From Limibacter armeniacum (lineage in GTDB: Bacteria > Bacteroidota > Bacteroidia > Cytophagales > Flammeovirgaceae), in NCBI RefSeq assembly GCF_036880985.1, contig NZ_JBAJNO010000009.1, positions 1,860,001 to 1,924,000 on the forward strand: a stretch of DNA of 64,000 bases. Reading direction: 5' to 3'. The position numbers and the translations under genes were made by a program. Below, piece after piece: positions 7,791-16,405 of the stretch. Each line of letters opens with the position of its first letter. Positions within the stretch are counted from its first letter, which is position 1. Under the pieces are notes generated by a model. The model was not told the DNA's origin and ran no database searches. It worked only from the letters and a program-made list of their open reading frames with translations.

Positions 7791-10205
7791 TTATTTACGG
7801 ATGATCGCTCCCAAGTCATTTTCAAAAGCTGTAATCAGCCTTTGCATGGTTTTGTCGATCACCTTATCAGTCAAGGTTTTTTGCTCATCCAGCAACGTAA
7901 AGCTTACTGAATAAGACTTTTTGCCTTCACCCAAGTTTTCTCCTTTATACACATCAAATACATTGACATGCTTAAGCAGCTTACGTTCAGCCTTCAATGC
8001 CAATCCTTTAACAGAGGCAAAAGTGACATTCTCGTCCAAAACAAGTGAAAGGTCTCTTCTTACTTCTGGGAATTTAGGAATTTCCTTGAAAGTAACATCC
8101 TGCTTATAGCGTTTTACTAACAAATCCCAATCAAACTCCGCAAAGAAAACAGTCTGCTTCACCCCTGCTTTCTTCTGAAGTTTAGGATTTACCATTCCTA
8201 CGTTAGCCAACACCTTGTCTCCTGACTTGTATGACAATCCATAAGCAAACAGGTCTGACTCAACTGAATCTTGCTCAAACTTATTAATATTCAGGAATTG
8301 GAATACACGATCCACCAATGAAACAAGGTCATGGAATTGAGACTTGCCTGTCTTTCTTCTCCAGCTTTCGTCATTTTGATCACCTGTAACAAAAATTGAC
8401 AGCCTGTTATCTTCTTCGTACTTGTCTTCTACCTTGCGGTAAACCTTGCCGTACTCAAACATTTTCAGGTTACGCTGCTGTCTATTGATATTATGTGCTA
8501 TAGACTCCAATCCTGTAAACAGCAATGATTGACGCATTACATCCAAATCTGCACTTAGTACATTCAAGATTTGAACGTTTTCTTCGTCACGGATGCTATT
8601 GACCAGTTTCACATATTCACTTGACGTCAGTGAGTTTGTCATGATCTCATTGGCACCAGTAGCCGCCAACATTGACTTCAGCTTACTCAACAGCAGGTCG
8701 CTATCCTTTTTAGGGAAGTGAGCCAAGTAATCAGCAGACAAGTCCTCTGCCAGTTCTACGTTATTGAAACCGTAGATACGTAGAATCTCCTCAATTACAT
8801 CTGCCTCTCTTGTAACGTCTACTCTGTATGGAGGAACTGCTACTGTGAAGCTTTCTTCTGAGTCTGACAAGAATTCCATTTCAAGACCTTCAAGAATCTC
8901 ACGAACTTTTGCAGGCTCAATATGCTTTCCGATCAAACGGTCAACATGCTTATATTTTACGCTAACCTCAAACGGTTGAGCAGGGTTTGGGTAAATGTCA
9001 ACAATCTCAGAAGTCACTTCTCCACCAGCCAACTCTGTGATTAGTTTAGCAGCTACCTTCAATGCCCTTACAGGCATGTTAGGGTCTGTACCACGCTCAA
9101 AGCGGAATGATGAATCCGTTTTGATGGAATGGTGCTGTGAAGTACTTCTGATCACATCCGCAGCAAAGTAGGCACTTTCCAAGAAGATGCTAGTTGTTTG
9201 GTCTGAAACCCCCGAAGCAATACCACCGAATACTCCTGCAATACACATTGGCTCTTCAGTATTACAGATCATCAGGTCTTGAGCAGTCAAAGTACGCTCT
9301 GCTTCATCCAGTGTCACAAATTTCTGTCCTGCGTTTGCACGCTTCACAATAATCTTGTCACCAGTCACCTTATCTGCATCAAAGGCATGAAGTGGTTGTC
9401 CCAAACCATGAAGAATGTAGTTGGTTGCATCCACTACATTGTTAATTGGAGCTAAACCAATAGCTTCCAAACGGTTTTTCAACCAAGTTGGAGACTCTGC
9501 TACTTTCAAACCAGAAATCGTCAGACCTGTATATCTTGGACAAGCCTCGGCGTCCTGAACTTCAACAGTAATTGTACGAGACAGGTTAGCTACTTTCAGA
9601 TCATCCGTTTCTGGGAATTTGATATCCCTATCCAATAACACCTTCAAATCACGCGCTACGCCATAATGAGACGCGCCATCAATACGGTTTGGTGTTAGAC
9701 CTATTTCAAAGACCTGATCAGATTTGATCTGAAAATATTCTGCAGCAGGTGTACCGTTTGGCAAATCGGTATCCAATACCATAATGCCATCATGCGAAGC
9801 ACCCAAACCGATTTCATCTTCGGCACAGATCATTCCCAATGATACTTCTCCCCTGATTTTTCCTTTCTTGATTTTGAATGGCTCACCCTCTCCTGGATAA
9901 AGCATAGCCCCTACAGTTGCTACTACTACTTTCTGTCCAGCTGCTACATTCGGTGCACCACAAACAATCTGCACAGGCTCCTCAGCACCTGTATCCACCT
10001 TAGTAAGGCTCAGTTTGTCTGCATCAGGGTGTTTACCGCATTCAAGGACTTCACCAATGACCAGCCCTTGGAGTCCTCCCTTAATCGATTCAAACTCCTC
10101 AATACCTTCTACTTCAAGGCCCGACATAGTCAGTTGGTGAGAAATCTCTTCGGCAGACTCGTTGATGTTAATAAACTCTTTCAGCCAATCAAGTGATATT
10201 TTCAT
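7791..10205 (-). CDS. pheT: Phenylalanine--tRNA ligase beta subunit
   Basis: PheT forms the alpha2-beta2 PheRS that charges tRNA-Phe; the beta chain carries tRNA binding and the editing site. The 804 residues run through an N-terminal EMAP/OB tRNA-binding domain (about 40-150, with GLVIGEVLECGKHPDADKL), B3/B4 editing domains, B5 DNA-binding-like domains, the catalytic-like core and a C-terminal ferredoxin-fold anticodon-binding domain (KFPEVRRDLSLVLDENV onward). Length is normal. pheS is not adjacent, as is usual in Bacteroidota. It is the first gene of a same-strand series with the coiled-coil gene, zapA and rny. Its leader contains a perfect 12-base palindrome and a candidate promoter. Confidence 0.95.
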   Translation of the reverse strand: MKISLDWLKEFININESAEEISHQLTMSGLEVEGIEEFESIKGGLQGLVIGEVLECGKHPDADKLSLTKVDTGAEEPVQIVCGAPNVAAGQKVVVATVGAMLYPGEGEPFKIKKGKIRGEVSLGMICAEDEIGLGASHDGIMVLDTDLPNGTPAAEYFQIKSDQVFEIGLTPNRIDGASHYGVARDLKVLLDRDIKFPETDDLKVANLSRTITVEVQDAEACPRYTGLTISGLKVAESPTWLKNRLEAIGLAPINNVVDATNYILHGLGQPLHAFDADKVTGDKIIVKRANAGQKFVTLDEAERTLTAQDLMICNTEEPMCIAGVFGGIASGVSDQTTSIFLESAYFAADVIRSTSQHHSIKTDSSFRFERGTDPNMPVRALKVAAKLITELAGGEVTSEIVDIYPNPAQPFEVSVKYKHVDRLIGKHIEPAKVREILEGLEMEFLSDSEESFTVAVPPYRVDVTREADVIEEILRIYGFNNVELAEDLSADYLAHFPKKDSDLLLSKLKSMLAATGANEIMTNSLTSSEYVKLVNSIRDEENVQILNVLSADLDVMRQSLLFTGLESIAHNINRQQRNLKMFEYGKVYRKVEDKYEEDNRLSIFVTGDQNDESWRRKTGKSQFHDLVSLVDRVFQFLNINKFEQDSVESDLFAYGLSYKSGDKVLANVGMVNPKLQKKAGVKQTVFFAEFDWDLLVKRYKQDVTFKEIPKFPEVRRDLSLVLDENVTFASVKGLALKAERKLLKHVNVFDVYKGENLGEGKKSYSVSFTLLDEQKTLTDKVIDKTMQRLITAFENDLGAIIRK

Positions 10206-10263
10206 TTTTCCCTTTTCTCTTTTATTCAGATGTGCTCCAATTACACATCAAATTATAAAAATA

Positions 10264-10275
10264 GCGCAATTGCGC
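10264..10275. promoter_or_regulatory. Perfect 12-base palindrome in the pheT leader
   Basis: GCGCAATTGCGC is a perfect GC-flanked palindrome within AT-rich DNA, just downstream of the expected pheT transcription start. It could be an operator or the base of a leader hairpin. Confidence 0.35.
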
Positions 10276-10294
10276 CCTGATTTTTTCTAAAAGG

Positions 10295-10331
10295 CAAAAA
10301 TAAGACAAAAATGTCAAAGGTTTGACAACAA
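10295..10331 (-). promoter_or_regulatory. pheT: Candidate pheT promoter
   Basis: Minus-strand -7 box TATTTTTG (10295-10302) matches TAnnTTTG exactly. A TTG lies 23 bases further upstream, at the long end of the accepted spacing. Confidence 0.4.
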
Positions 10332-10394
10332 AAATGGTGGCTAAACGATATCTGTACATTTATTCCTGTACAGCGTCGTTCAACCACCATTTTT
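10331..10394 (-). terminator. Long imperfect hairpin terminator of the GAF gene
   Basis: Outer arms AAAAATGGTGG and CCACCATTTTT enclose an inner perfect stem CTGTACA/TGTACAG and a middle AACGA/TCGTT pairing. The minus-strand end is U-rich. The structure lies 53 bases past the stop codon of the GAF protein and just upstream of the pheT promoter. Confidence 0.65.
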
Positions 10395-10446
10395 AGACTA
10401 TTCCAAGCTCCATTAACGTCCACTCACAATCTTGATCTTTAATTTA

Positions 10447-11646
10447 TTATGAGTGATACTTATCCAGTTCTTCTTTCAGTCGTTTGATTTCTTTTTCCTG
10501 CTCATTGATCGTCGATCTATACTTCTCTTCTCTCTGACGAGCGGTCTTCAATGCGATCTTCATGACCATCTCCTGATTTTCCATTTTTCTGACAAGCAAC
10601 TCAAGCTCTTCTTGTTTTTTCAACATAAGAGCCTTGCCTTCCTTCTCCTCTTCCATATGCTTCTGATGCAGCACCTCCTGTTCTTCCAGCTTCCTGTTTT
10701 GTTTCTTGAGAAGTGTTTCGGTCTGTTTGGATGACTCATATGCCTTTTTCAGTACCTCTTCATTTCTACGCAATTTTTCATTTGCACTCTCAACCTCTTT
10801 TTGCTTATTAAGCATAGCCTCTTGTGTTAGCCTCAACTCTTCCACGTGCTTACGCATCATCTCTTCCTGAAGGGACATCTTTTTTGTTTGCCGTTGTGTT
10901 TCCTCCAACAGCATATTGGTTTGCTCAGCCTTTTTCACAAAGGCCAATGTACTACCAAAATTCTCACACATCTTCATGATAAACTCTTTTTCAAAAGCCT
11001 CAAATTCTTTGAAAGATGCTAATTCCAACACACCATATACCTGATCATTAACTGTAATCGGAACCACAAAAATGCAACTTGGTGTAGCCTTGCCTAAGCC
11101 TGAGGTGATAAACACATAGTTTTGAGGAACCTCTGTCATGTAAAGTGGCGACTTTTCCACAAACACCTGCCCTACAATTCCCTCTTGCGGATAGACCTTT
11201 TTCTCTCGGTACTTTTTTCGCTCATATGCATAACAAGACTGTAGTTCCAAGTGTATATCATCCTCACCTTCTCCATACACAACAAACAGCCCCCCTTGAT
11301 TAACCTTCAAATAACGGACAATATAATACAGAGCTTTATCACAAAGGTCTTTTACATTCGACTGATTATTACGCGTGATAGCATCAAACCCTGATATCCC
11401 TTCAATAGTCCACTGTCTTCTCTCTTCGGCCAACATTATGTATTGAACCTTCTCTTTCATGGAGTTTAGGACTGTTGCAATTGGCGTTGAGGAACCTCCT
11501 TTGAATGGAACTTCAAATTCATTTTGAGCTATATTATGGACAAACTCTTCTACCGCCGACAACTGTTTCTCCTGCTGTGATATTTCTAAGCGAAGTCGAT
11601 CAAGCTCTCCGCTACTTATGATTCTGAATGGTACACCGTTACTCAT
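10447..11646 (-). CDS. GAF domain protein with long C-terminal coiled coil
   Basis: This 399-residue cytoplasmic protein has a GAF sensor domain at about 75-240 (DLCDKALYYIVRYLKVNQGG, then EGIVGQVFVEKSPLYMTEVP and VPITVNDQVYGVLELASF), followed by about 150 residues of Lys/Glu/Gln-rich coiled coil to the C-terminus. A short helical region precedes the GAF domain. There is no kinase, cyclase or DNA-binding output domain, so signalling would have to pass through a partner bound by the coiled coil. Similar GAF/coiled-coil proteins are found in Cytophagales, often near signalling genes. The ligand is unknown. It is transcribed alone from its own long upstream region and ends at a long hairpin. Confidence 0.75.
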   Translation of the reverse strand: MSNGVPFRIISSGELDRLRLEISQQEKQLSAVEEFVHNIAQNEFEVPFKGGSSTPIATVLNSMKEKVQYIMLAEERRQWTIEGISGFDAITRNNQSNVKDLCDKALYYIVRYLKVNQGGLFVVYGEGEDDIHLELQSCYAYERKKYREKKVYPQEGIVGQVFVEKSPLYMTEVPQNYVFITSGLGKATPSCIFVVPITVNDQVYGVLELASFKEFEAFEKEFIMKMCENFGSTLAFVKKAEQTNMLLEETQRQTKKMSLQEEMMRKHVEELRLTQEAMLNKQKEVESANEKLRRNEEVLKKAYESSKQTETLLKKQNRKLEEQEVLHQKHMEEEKEGKALMLKKQEELELLVRKMENQEMVMKIALKTARQREEKYRSTINEQEKEIKRLKEELDKYHS

Positions 11647-12062
11647 GATTGGGTTATTATGGGCTTCAGCACTTTCAATGAGTGCTGTCAGGAAAGTATT
11701 ATTTTGAAATGGGATGATACTTGAAGGTATTTTCAGATAAGTTCAGACAAATTGAGGTATTTTTTGAATGCCTTTACGCTTTTAGACGTAAATTGAATTT
11801 TATTATCCAAATAATTCAAAACTGTTTTCAATTAAGCATGAATGTTTCAGTAGATGAATATTAGGAAAATAAGGCTTTAGTTACTCACAAACAGTGTTTT
11901 CACTCAAATTTATATACATATTGTGACTAACCTTACCATAAGATTATATGGCAAAGGGTTCATTTGTTATGGTCAGAAATACATATCTTTGCCTTCAAAA
12001 GAATATTTGCTACAATAAACTAAAAAACTAACGCAAAGGGTACAATAAACTACAGTAGAAAT
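11647..12062. promoter_or_regulatory. Divergent intergenic region (416 bp)
   Basis: This AT-rich region sits between two divergent genes. It holds a 7-bp inverted repeat CAGCACT/AGTGCTG at 11667-11687 in the leader of the GAF gene, and a plus-strand promoter at 11963-11991. A perfect minus-strand -7 box (TAAATTTG at 11905-11912) lacks a clear upstream element. No gene is seen. Confidence 0.5.
11963..11991 (+). promoter_or_regulatory. Candidate promoter for the gene at 12063
   Basis: TTTG (11963-11966) is followed after 17 bases by the perfect -7 box TATCTTTG (11984-11991). The expected start would give a leader of about 65 bases. Confidence 0.5.
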
Positions 12063-12980
12063 ATGACAGAAATACAACAAAAACAAAATAACAAAACCAA
12101 CCTTTTGCTTGCCCTGATAGTGATACTGGTTTTACTCAATGGCTTGCAGTGGTACCTGAACCACCGTTCGAGCCAAAAAAACCAAGAGCTGCTTGAGAAC
12201 AAGGAATTGGAATTGGTTACGACCTACGCAAAACTTGACTCTATATCAACGCAGTTGGATCAGAAAATCCTTGAACTTCAACAACTGAATGAGAATGTTG
12301 ATTCACTGTTGGCTATCAAAGCAGAATTGGAGAAGGAAAAACAGGAGTTGAAAACATCTAAAAATATAGCTCAAAACCGCTACTTGGAAATCAAAGACAA
12401 GGTAGAGGTATACGAGACTTTACTTAAAAATAAAGATGCTGAAATTGCCCGATTAAACGATGTGAATGCCACTCTATTGGATCAGACAATTTCACTGAAA
12501 AAGGAAAAGAATACTCTCAAAGATGAGGTCAGTAACCTGAAGCAGGAAAAGCAAGTCATGAGCAAAAAGATCAATGTGGCTTCAGCTTTAAAAGCTATCA
12601 ACCTCAAGTTTGAACAGGTTAGCAGGAGTGGTCGAGTGAAAGAAGACACTGAGTTCAAAGAACGCCGTCTGGATCAGTTGCGCATCAGATTCAATATCGA
12701 CTCGAACCCACTTACACCAATTGGTGCCAAGTCAATCATGCTAAGACTGATTGAGCCGGAAGGAGCTACGCTTTACAATGTTTCAGCAGGCTCTGGTACG
12801 TTTGAGTATAACGAAGAAGAGATTTTCTATACTGCCAAGCAGGAAATCTTGTTTGACAACTCTACTCAGGAGGTAATCTTCAACTACACAAAAGAAGGAG
12901 ACCTCAAAAAAGGAAAATACACTGCCGAACTATACAGTGGTGGACATAAAATGGGAGAAGGAAGCTTTATACTGAAATAG
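12063..12980 (+). CDS. Membrane-anchored coiled-coil protein of unknown function
   Basis: This 305-residue protein has a short basic N-terminus, one transmembrane helix (about 13-30, TNLLLALIVILVLLNGLQWY), a long coiled coil (about 35-175) and a C-terminal beta-rich domain of about 120 residues (LRIRFNIDSNPLTPIGAKS onward). The layout suggests a periplasmic stalk with a globular head. I do not recognise a named family; the C-terminal domain, with its GAKSIMLRLIEPEG and GKYTAELY segments, looks like an immunoglobulin-like sandwich. The gene is monocistronic, with its own candidate promoter and a strong terminator. It reads as a conserved structural envelope protein, but no function can be assigned. 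Confidence 0.65.
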   Translation: MTEIQQKQNNKTNLLLALIVILVLLNGLQWYLNHRSSQKNQELLENKELELVTTYAKLDSISTQLDQKILELQQLNENVDSLLAIKAELEKEKQELKTSKNIAQNRYLEIKDKVEVYETLLKNKDAEIARLNDVNATLLDQTISLKKEKNTLKDEVSNLKQEKQVMSKKINVASALKAINLKFEQVSRSGRVKEDTEFKERRLDQLRIRFNIDSNPLTPIGAKSIMLRLIEPEGATLYNVSAGSGTFEYNEEEIFYTAKQEILFDNSTQEVIFNYTKEGDLKKGKYTAELYSGGHKMGEGSFILK

Positions 12981-13003
12981 CATCACATAAAGCTGGCTGA
13001 AAT

Positions 13004-13044
13004 AAAGCCCCACACTTCCTCCTATGAAGTGTGGGGCTTTTCTT
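13004..13044 (+). terminator. Intrinsic terminator
   Basis: A perfect 15-bp stem (AAAGCCCCACACTTC against its complement) with a 7-base loop is followed by TCTT. It ends the transcript of the gene at 12063 and can also serve the opposing small ORF. Confidence 0.85.
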
Positions 13045-13054
13045 ATGCCTTTAT

Positions 13055-13177
13055 TTATCTCGACATGGATACTACTGTCACATAAATAATGATGGTCAAA
13101 ATCATTATGAAGTACATCAGTAGGTCTATCCTGATATAGGGTTTGTATTTCAAGTAAATCTCTTTCAGTTTTTTCAT
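13055..13177 (-). CDS. 40-residue single-pass membrane peptide
   Basis: A small open reading frame encodes a basic amphipathic N-terminus (MKKLKEIYLKYKPYIRID) and a single hydrophobic helix (LMYFIMILTIIIYVTVVS). A GAGGA stretch lies about 12 bases before the start codon. It sits alone between the terminator after 12980 and the MATE gene, opposite to both. Basic residues before the helix predict a cytoplasmic N-terminus. No family is recognised. The pattern is good for a real membrane peptide, but conservation is untested. Confidence 0.45.
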   Translation of the reverse strand: MKKLKEIYLKYKPYIRIDLLMYFIMILTIIIYVTVVSMSR

Positions 13178-13275
13178 GATTTTCAGATCCTCATCTACCT
13201 AAACATTTCAGGTAGCAAGTTAAAGAAAAACCAAACAGTTTGTACATTGACAAGCTGTGCATCAGATAGAAATAT

Positions 13276-14631
13276 ATGTCTTTAAGAAAGTATGTAGCAC
13301 ATTACAGGGATAACCTCAAGCTGGCAATACCAGTTGTAATTTCCCAAGCAGGGCAAACCCTGACAAACGTTGCCGATAACGTAATGATCGGTCATTACAA
13401 TACACTATCCTTGTCGGCAGCAGCATTTGTCAATAGTGTTTTTGTCATTTTCTTGGTATTGGGCATAGGCTTCTCCATTGGTTTGACACCATTGGTAGGT
13501 CAGGCATTCGGTCAGCAAAAGTACGAAGACACAGGACACTTGCTAAAACACAGCTTACTCCTCAATGTGGTGCTTTCGCTTATTGTTTTGATTATCCTTA
13601 ACAACAGTACCCCATTACTGTATCACTTAGGACAAGAAGCCGAAGTGGTAACAACAGGGATCACCTACTTCAAGGTTTTGAACTGGTCAATGTTACCGAT
13701 AATGGTCTTCTTTACTTTCAAGCAGTTTGCAGAGGGAGTATCATCCACCAAACCTGCTATGGTAATGACCCTTATCAGTAATGGGTTGAATGTATTCTTG
13801 AACTACCTGCTGATTTATGGAAACTGGGGATTTCCTGAACTTGGGCTTGATGGAGCTGGCTATGCCACGCTTACTGCCCGAATCGCAATGGCGTTGGGAA
13901 TGGCATATTACACAATGTCATCCAAGAGGTTCAGAGCATTCCTGAATACATTTTTCGACCTTTCATACGTTTGGTCAACATTCAAAAGTATCCTGAAAAT
14001 CAGTTTCCCTATTAGTATGCAATTTGTAATGGAGGTTGCAGCATTTGCTATCGGGGCAATTATGGTTGGCAAGATTGGAAAGACGGAAATTGCGGCACAC
14101 CAAATTGCCATAGGCATGGCTTCTGTCACTTTCATGATTGCTAGTGGAGTAGCAAGTGCAGTGACCATCCGTACGAGTAACCAATTAGGTGCTGGTAAGA
14201 TTGGAGAAGCTAGGTTACTGACATGGTCTGCACTTCATATTATCATTCTATTTATGTGTATGACTTCGGTTGTATTCATGTTAGGAAACCGACTTATTCC
14301 ATCGCTCCATACACCTGATGAGGCTGTTATTAGAATTGCAGCTCCTATGATGATTGTTGCTGCTTTTTTCCAATTAGTAGATGGAATTCAAGTGGTAACT
14401 TTTGGTGCGCTTAGAGGAATCTCAGATGTAAAAATACCAACCATTATAGCCTTCTTTGCTTATTGGGTCATTGCCCTGCCTGCAGGTTATATAATGGCAT
14501 TTTACTTGGGCTTTAATGAACTGGGTATCTGGTATGGTTTCTTACTTGGCTTATCAACGGCTGCCATATTGCTAACCATCAGGTTCCACTTTGCTACAAG
14601 GGGCAAACAAAAAAATCTGATTGCAAGCTAA
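13276..14631 (+). CDS. MATE family multidrug efflux transporter
   Basis: This 451-residue inner-membrane antiporter has about 12 predicted transmembrane helices in two homologous halves. The N-terminal signature region reads AIPVVISQAGQTLTNVADNVMIGH, and the second half has the parallel stretch SFPISMQFVMEVAAFAIGAIMVG. These are the typical repeated entry segments of MATE/NorM proteins, which export cationic drugs using sodium or proton gradients. Length is normal. The gene stands alone with a 12-bp terminator stem right after it. The coupling ion and substrates cannot be inferred. Confidence 0.9.
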   Translation: MSLRKYVAHYRDNLKLAIPVVISQAGQTLTNVADNVMIGHYNTLSLSAAAFVNSVFVIFLVLGIGFSIGLTPLVGQAFGQQKYEDTGHLLKHSLLLNVVLSLIVLIILNNSTPLLYHLGQEAEVVTTGITYFKVLNWSMLPIMVFFTFKQFAEGVSSTKPAMVMTLISNGLNVFLNYLLIYGNWGFPELGLDGAGYATLTARIAMALGMAYYTMSSKRFRAFLNTFFDLSYVWSTFKSILKISFPISMQFVMEVAAFAIGAIMVGKIGKTEIAAHQIAIGMASVTFMIASGVASAVTIRTSNQLGAGKIGEARLLTWSALHIIILFMCMTSVVFMLGNRLIPSLHTPDEAVIRIAAPMMIVAAFFQLVDGIQVVTFGALRGISDVKIPTIIAFFAYWVIALPAGYIMAFYLGFNELGIWYGFLLGLSTAAILLTIRFHFATRGKQKNLIAS

Positions 14632-14642
14632 AAATCAGTCAT

Positions 14643-14684
14643 CAGGTCATAGCACAGTACTTATATTTGCTATGACCTGTTTTC
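14643..14684 (+). terminator. Intrinsic terminator after the MATE gene
   Basis: A perfect 12-bp stem (CAGGTCATAGCA against TGCTATGACCTG) with a 13-base loop is followed by TTTTC. Confidence 0.75.
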
Positions 14685-14686
14685 TA

Positions 14687-15193
14687 TTAAAGTACAGCCA
14701 TTTCTTCTTCTTGCATAAAATTGAGACTGTTGGTTTCACCAAATCGCTTTACAGACTCATCATCATATGCTTTAGCAGCTTCCTCTGCAGTATCAAACAT
14801 ACCCAAATAGATACGCTCACCTTTATCATACAATACTGCTCTAAACTTGTTCCCATCTCTAGACACTCCTCTGTAACCAGAAGAGTTCTTTTGCTGTCTC
14901 CTCAGCTCTGCCATCGTATTCCATTCAAAGTTATCTAGGCGGCAATCCAGCTTTTTCCCATTCTTCATACGGACAAAAAGCTTCTTTTCTGTATCAGGTT
15001 TGTCAAGGAATTCAGATGCCAACATCTTGTGCATGTAAATGGTATGGATTCTTCCAAAGCGGGTAAACTGAAGTACCGCATAGCCTGCGGAGTGAAGCCT
15101 CCACCCTTTGTCCATACCCTTCTTTTTTAAAAACTTAAACCCGTCTCGACAAAGCTTAACTTTTTTATCAGAGTTAATTAGTTCAATCAGCAT
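14687..15193 (-). CDS. AP2-domain DNA-binding protein with degenerate HNH-like N-terminal half
   Basis: This is a 168-residue protein. Residues about 106-159 form a clear AP2/ERF domain (SGYRGVSRDGNKFRAVLYDK, then YLGMFDTAEEAAKAYDDE and the terminal LNF), the three-strand-plus-helix DNA-binding fold known from plant factors and from HNH homing endonucleases. Residues about 50-93 align with the HNH domain that usually precedes AP2 (IYMHKMLASEF, then FVRMKNGKKLDCRLDNFEW). The catalytic His of the usual V-x-H-x-D-G motif is replaced here (VRMKNG), so nuclease activity is unlikely. It may be a domesticated mobile-endonuclease descendant acting as a DNA-binding protein. Its neighbours are a MATE exporter and an Lrp regulator, with no mobile-element context. 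Confidence 0.75.
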   Translation of the reverse strand: MLIELINSDKKVKLCRDGFKFLKKKGMDKGWRLHSAGYAVLQFTRFGRIHTIYMHKMLASEFLDKPDTEKKLFVRMKNGKKLDCRLDNFEWNTMAELRRQQKNSSGYRGVSRDGNKFRAVLYDKGERIYLGMFDTAEEAAKAYDDESVKRFGETNSLNFMQEEEMAVL

Positions 15194-15637
15194 AGTTAAT
15201 ACAGCTTTTGGATAATTGTTTAGGTATCGGAGAATTTCAGGGTTTCATCGTTACTAGGGGTAATAGTCCCTATACCAGACATCTCTTTTTGAGGTGTATT
15301 CAATGTTCATTCAACCGGAAAAAAACAGGGTTAATAATAAGTGTCAAAACGACTAGTAGAAGTATAATTAAAGCTATATTCGATCTTTGTAAAAGTCAAA
15401 AGAACCCTTTTTATGCCATGTAAGTTTTTATTGACAAATACATGACAACACACTGGTTACTACACCAATTAGGAGCATTTCAGATGAGAAAATCAGCCAA
15501 ATATGAGTTTTTCAAGTTTAAAATATTGTAATTCCAATAATATTCATTGGTGAATACTGAATAAGGGAAAAAAGTGAGTGGCACGTCAGAAAAATGGCAA
15601 AAAGAGAGGGTTATCAACCATTTTGAGTAGGGTAAAC
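15194..15637. other. Intergenic region upstream of the AP2 gene (444 bp)
   Basis: No convincing gene is seen. It contains a short inverted repeat (TATTCA/TGAATA at 15541-15556) and a weak AAAATGG/CCATTTT pairing near 15591-15623. Candidate -7 boxes here each have at least one mismatch. Confidence 0.4.
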
Positions 15638-15666
15638 ATAAAAAAAGCAGGCTTTTGAGCCTGCTT
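15638..15666 (-). terminator. Intrinsic terminator of the Lrp-family gene
   Basis: An 8-bp stem (AAGCAGGC against GCCTGCTT) has a 6-base loop and is followed on the minus strand by a run of seven T residues. Confidence 0.8.
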
Positions 15667-15689
15667 CAAATATTTCTAACGTCTTTTCC

Positions 15690-16157
15690 TTACGGAATCG
15701 GAATAGTCTTGCTGTCTTTTGGTGTGGACAATACCATCATAGACTGAAGGTCATCAATCTCCTCAATTTCACTCAGTTTGTCCAGCAGAATTTTCTGGTA
15801 TTCTTCAATATCAGTTGTAATTACTTTCAACAGATAGTGGCTATTACCTGTAACATGGTGACATTCGATCACTTCAGGAATAAGCTCAATCTTACCTAAA
15901 AATAGTGCATTATTTTCCTTATTATGCTTAGCCAGCTTTACATTGACAAATGTAGTCACGCCTAAGCCCAGAGCTTTTGTATTCAGCTTAGCATGGTAGC
16001 TCATAATAATGCCCGAGTTTTCGAGCTTTTTCACTCTTTCAAGTGTTGGGGCTGGTGAAAGTTCGATATCCTTTGAGAGCTGGGCGTTTGTAATTTTAGC
16101 CTGCTTTTGCAGAATATCCAGAATCTTCCTGTCGGTCTGATCCAATTTAATAGCCAT
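15690..16157 (-). CDS. Lrp/AsnC family transcriptional regulator
   Basis: This 155-residue protein has the standard two-domain layout: an N-terminal winged helix-turn-helix (about 5-60; LDILQKQAKITNAQLSKDI, with recognition helix SPAPTLERVKKLE) and a C-terminal RAM ligand-binding domain (about 68-148; GVTTFVNVKLAKHN, then VTGNSHYLLKVITTD). Family members sense amino acids and form octameric DNA-wrapping particles. The target and effector are not evident; no amino-acid biosynthesis or transport gene is directly adjacent except the HisA-like gene upstream on the same strand. A perfect minus-strand -7 box (TAGATTTG, 16275-16282) lies about 120 bases upstream of the start. Confidence 0.9.
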   Translation of the reverse strand: MAIKLDQTDRKILDILQKQAKITNAQLSKDIELSPAPTLERVKKLENSGIIMSYHAKLNTKALGLGVTTFVNVKLAKHNKENNALFLGKIELIPEVIECHHVTGNSHYLLKVITTDIEEYQKILLDKLSEIEEIDDLQSMMVLSTPKDSKTIPIP

Positions 16158-16405
16158 GTTGTTTTAGTCTGAATTAATAATGACACTCAAAACCTACATG
16201 ATACATAAAGCATTCATTTTACGGTTTTGGTTATCAGTACATTACCCTTTTTAGAATTATTTAATTTTGAGTCACAAATCTAAGAAAATTCTTTGGTAAA
16301 TAATTGTTATTTCCAACAGAAATTCTGTTTAACCTATTAAGTGTACTCAATATTTCCTAAAAAAGATTATCAAAAAGCACCGGAGCTTACATGCATTCAA
16401 CTGTA

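Noticed and set aside
14621-14938. 105-codon plus-strand frame opposite the AP2 gene
   Set aside because: Overlaps the AP2 domain on the other strand; composition is not protein-like.
15208-15423. 71-codon frame in the gap upstream of the AP2 gene
   Set aside because: No start context, no recognisable domain and poor codon usage; treated as intergenic.
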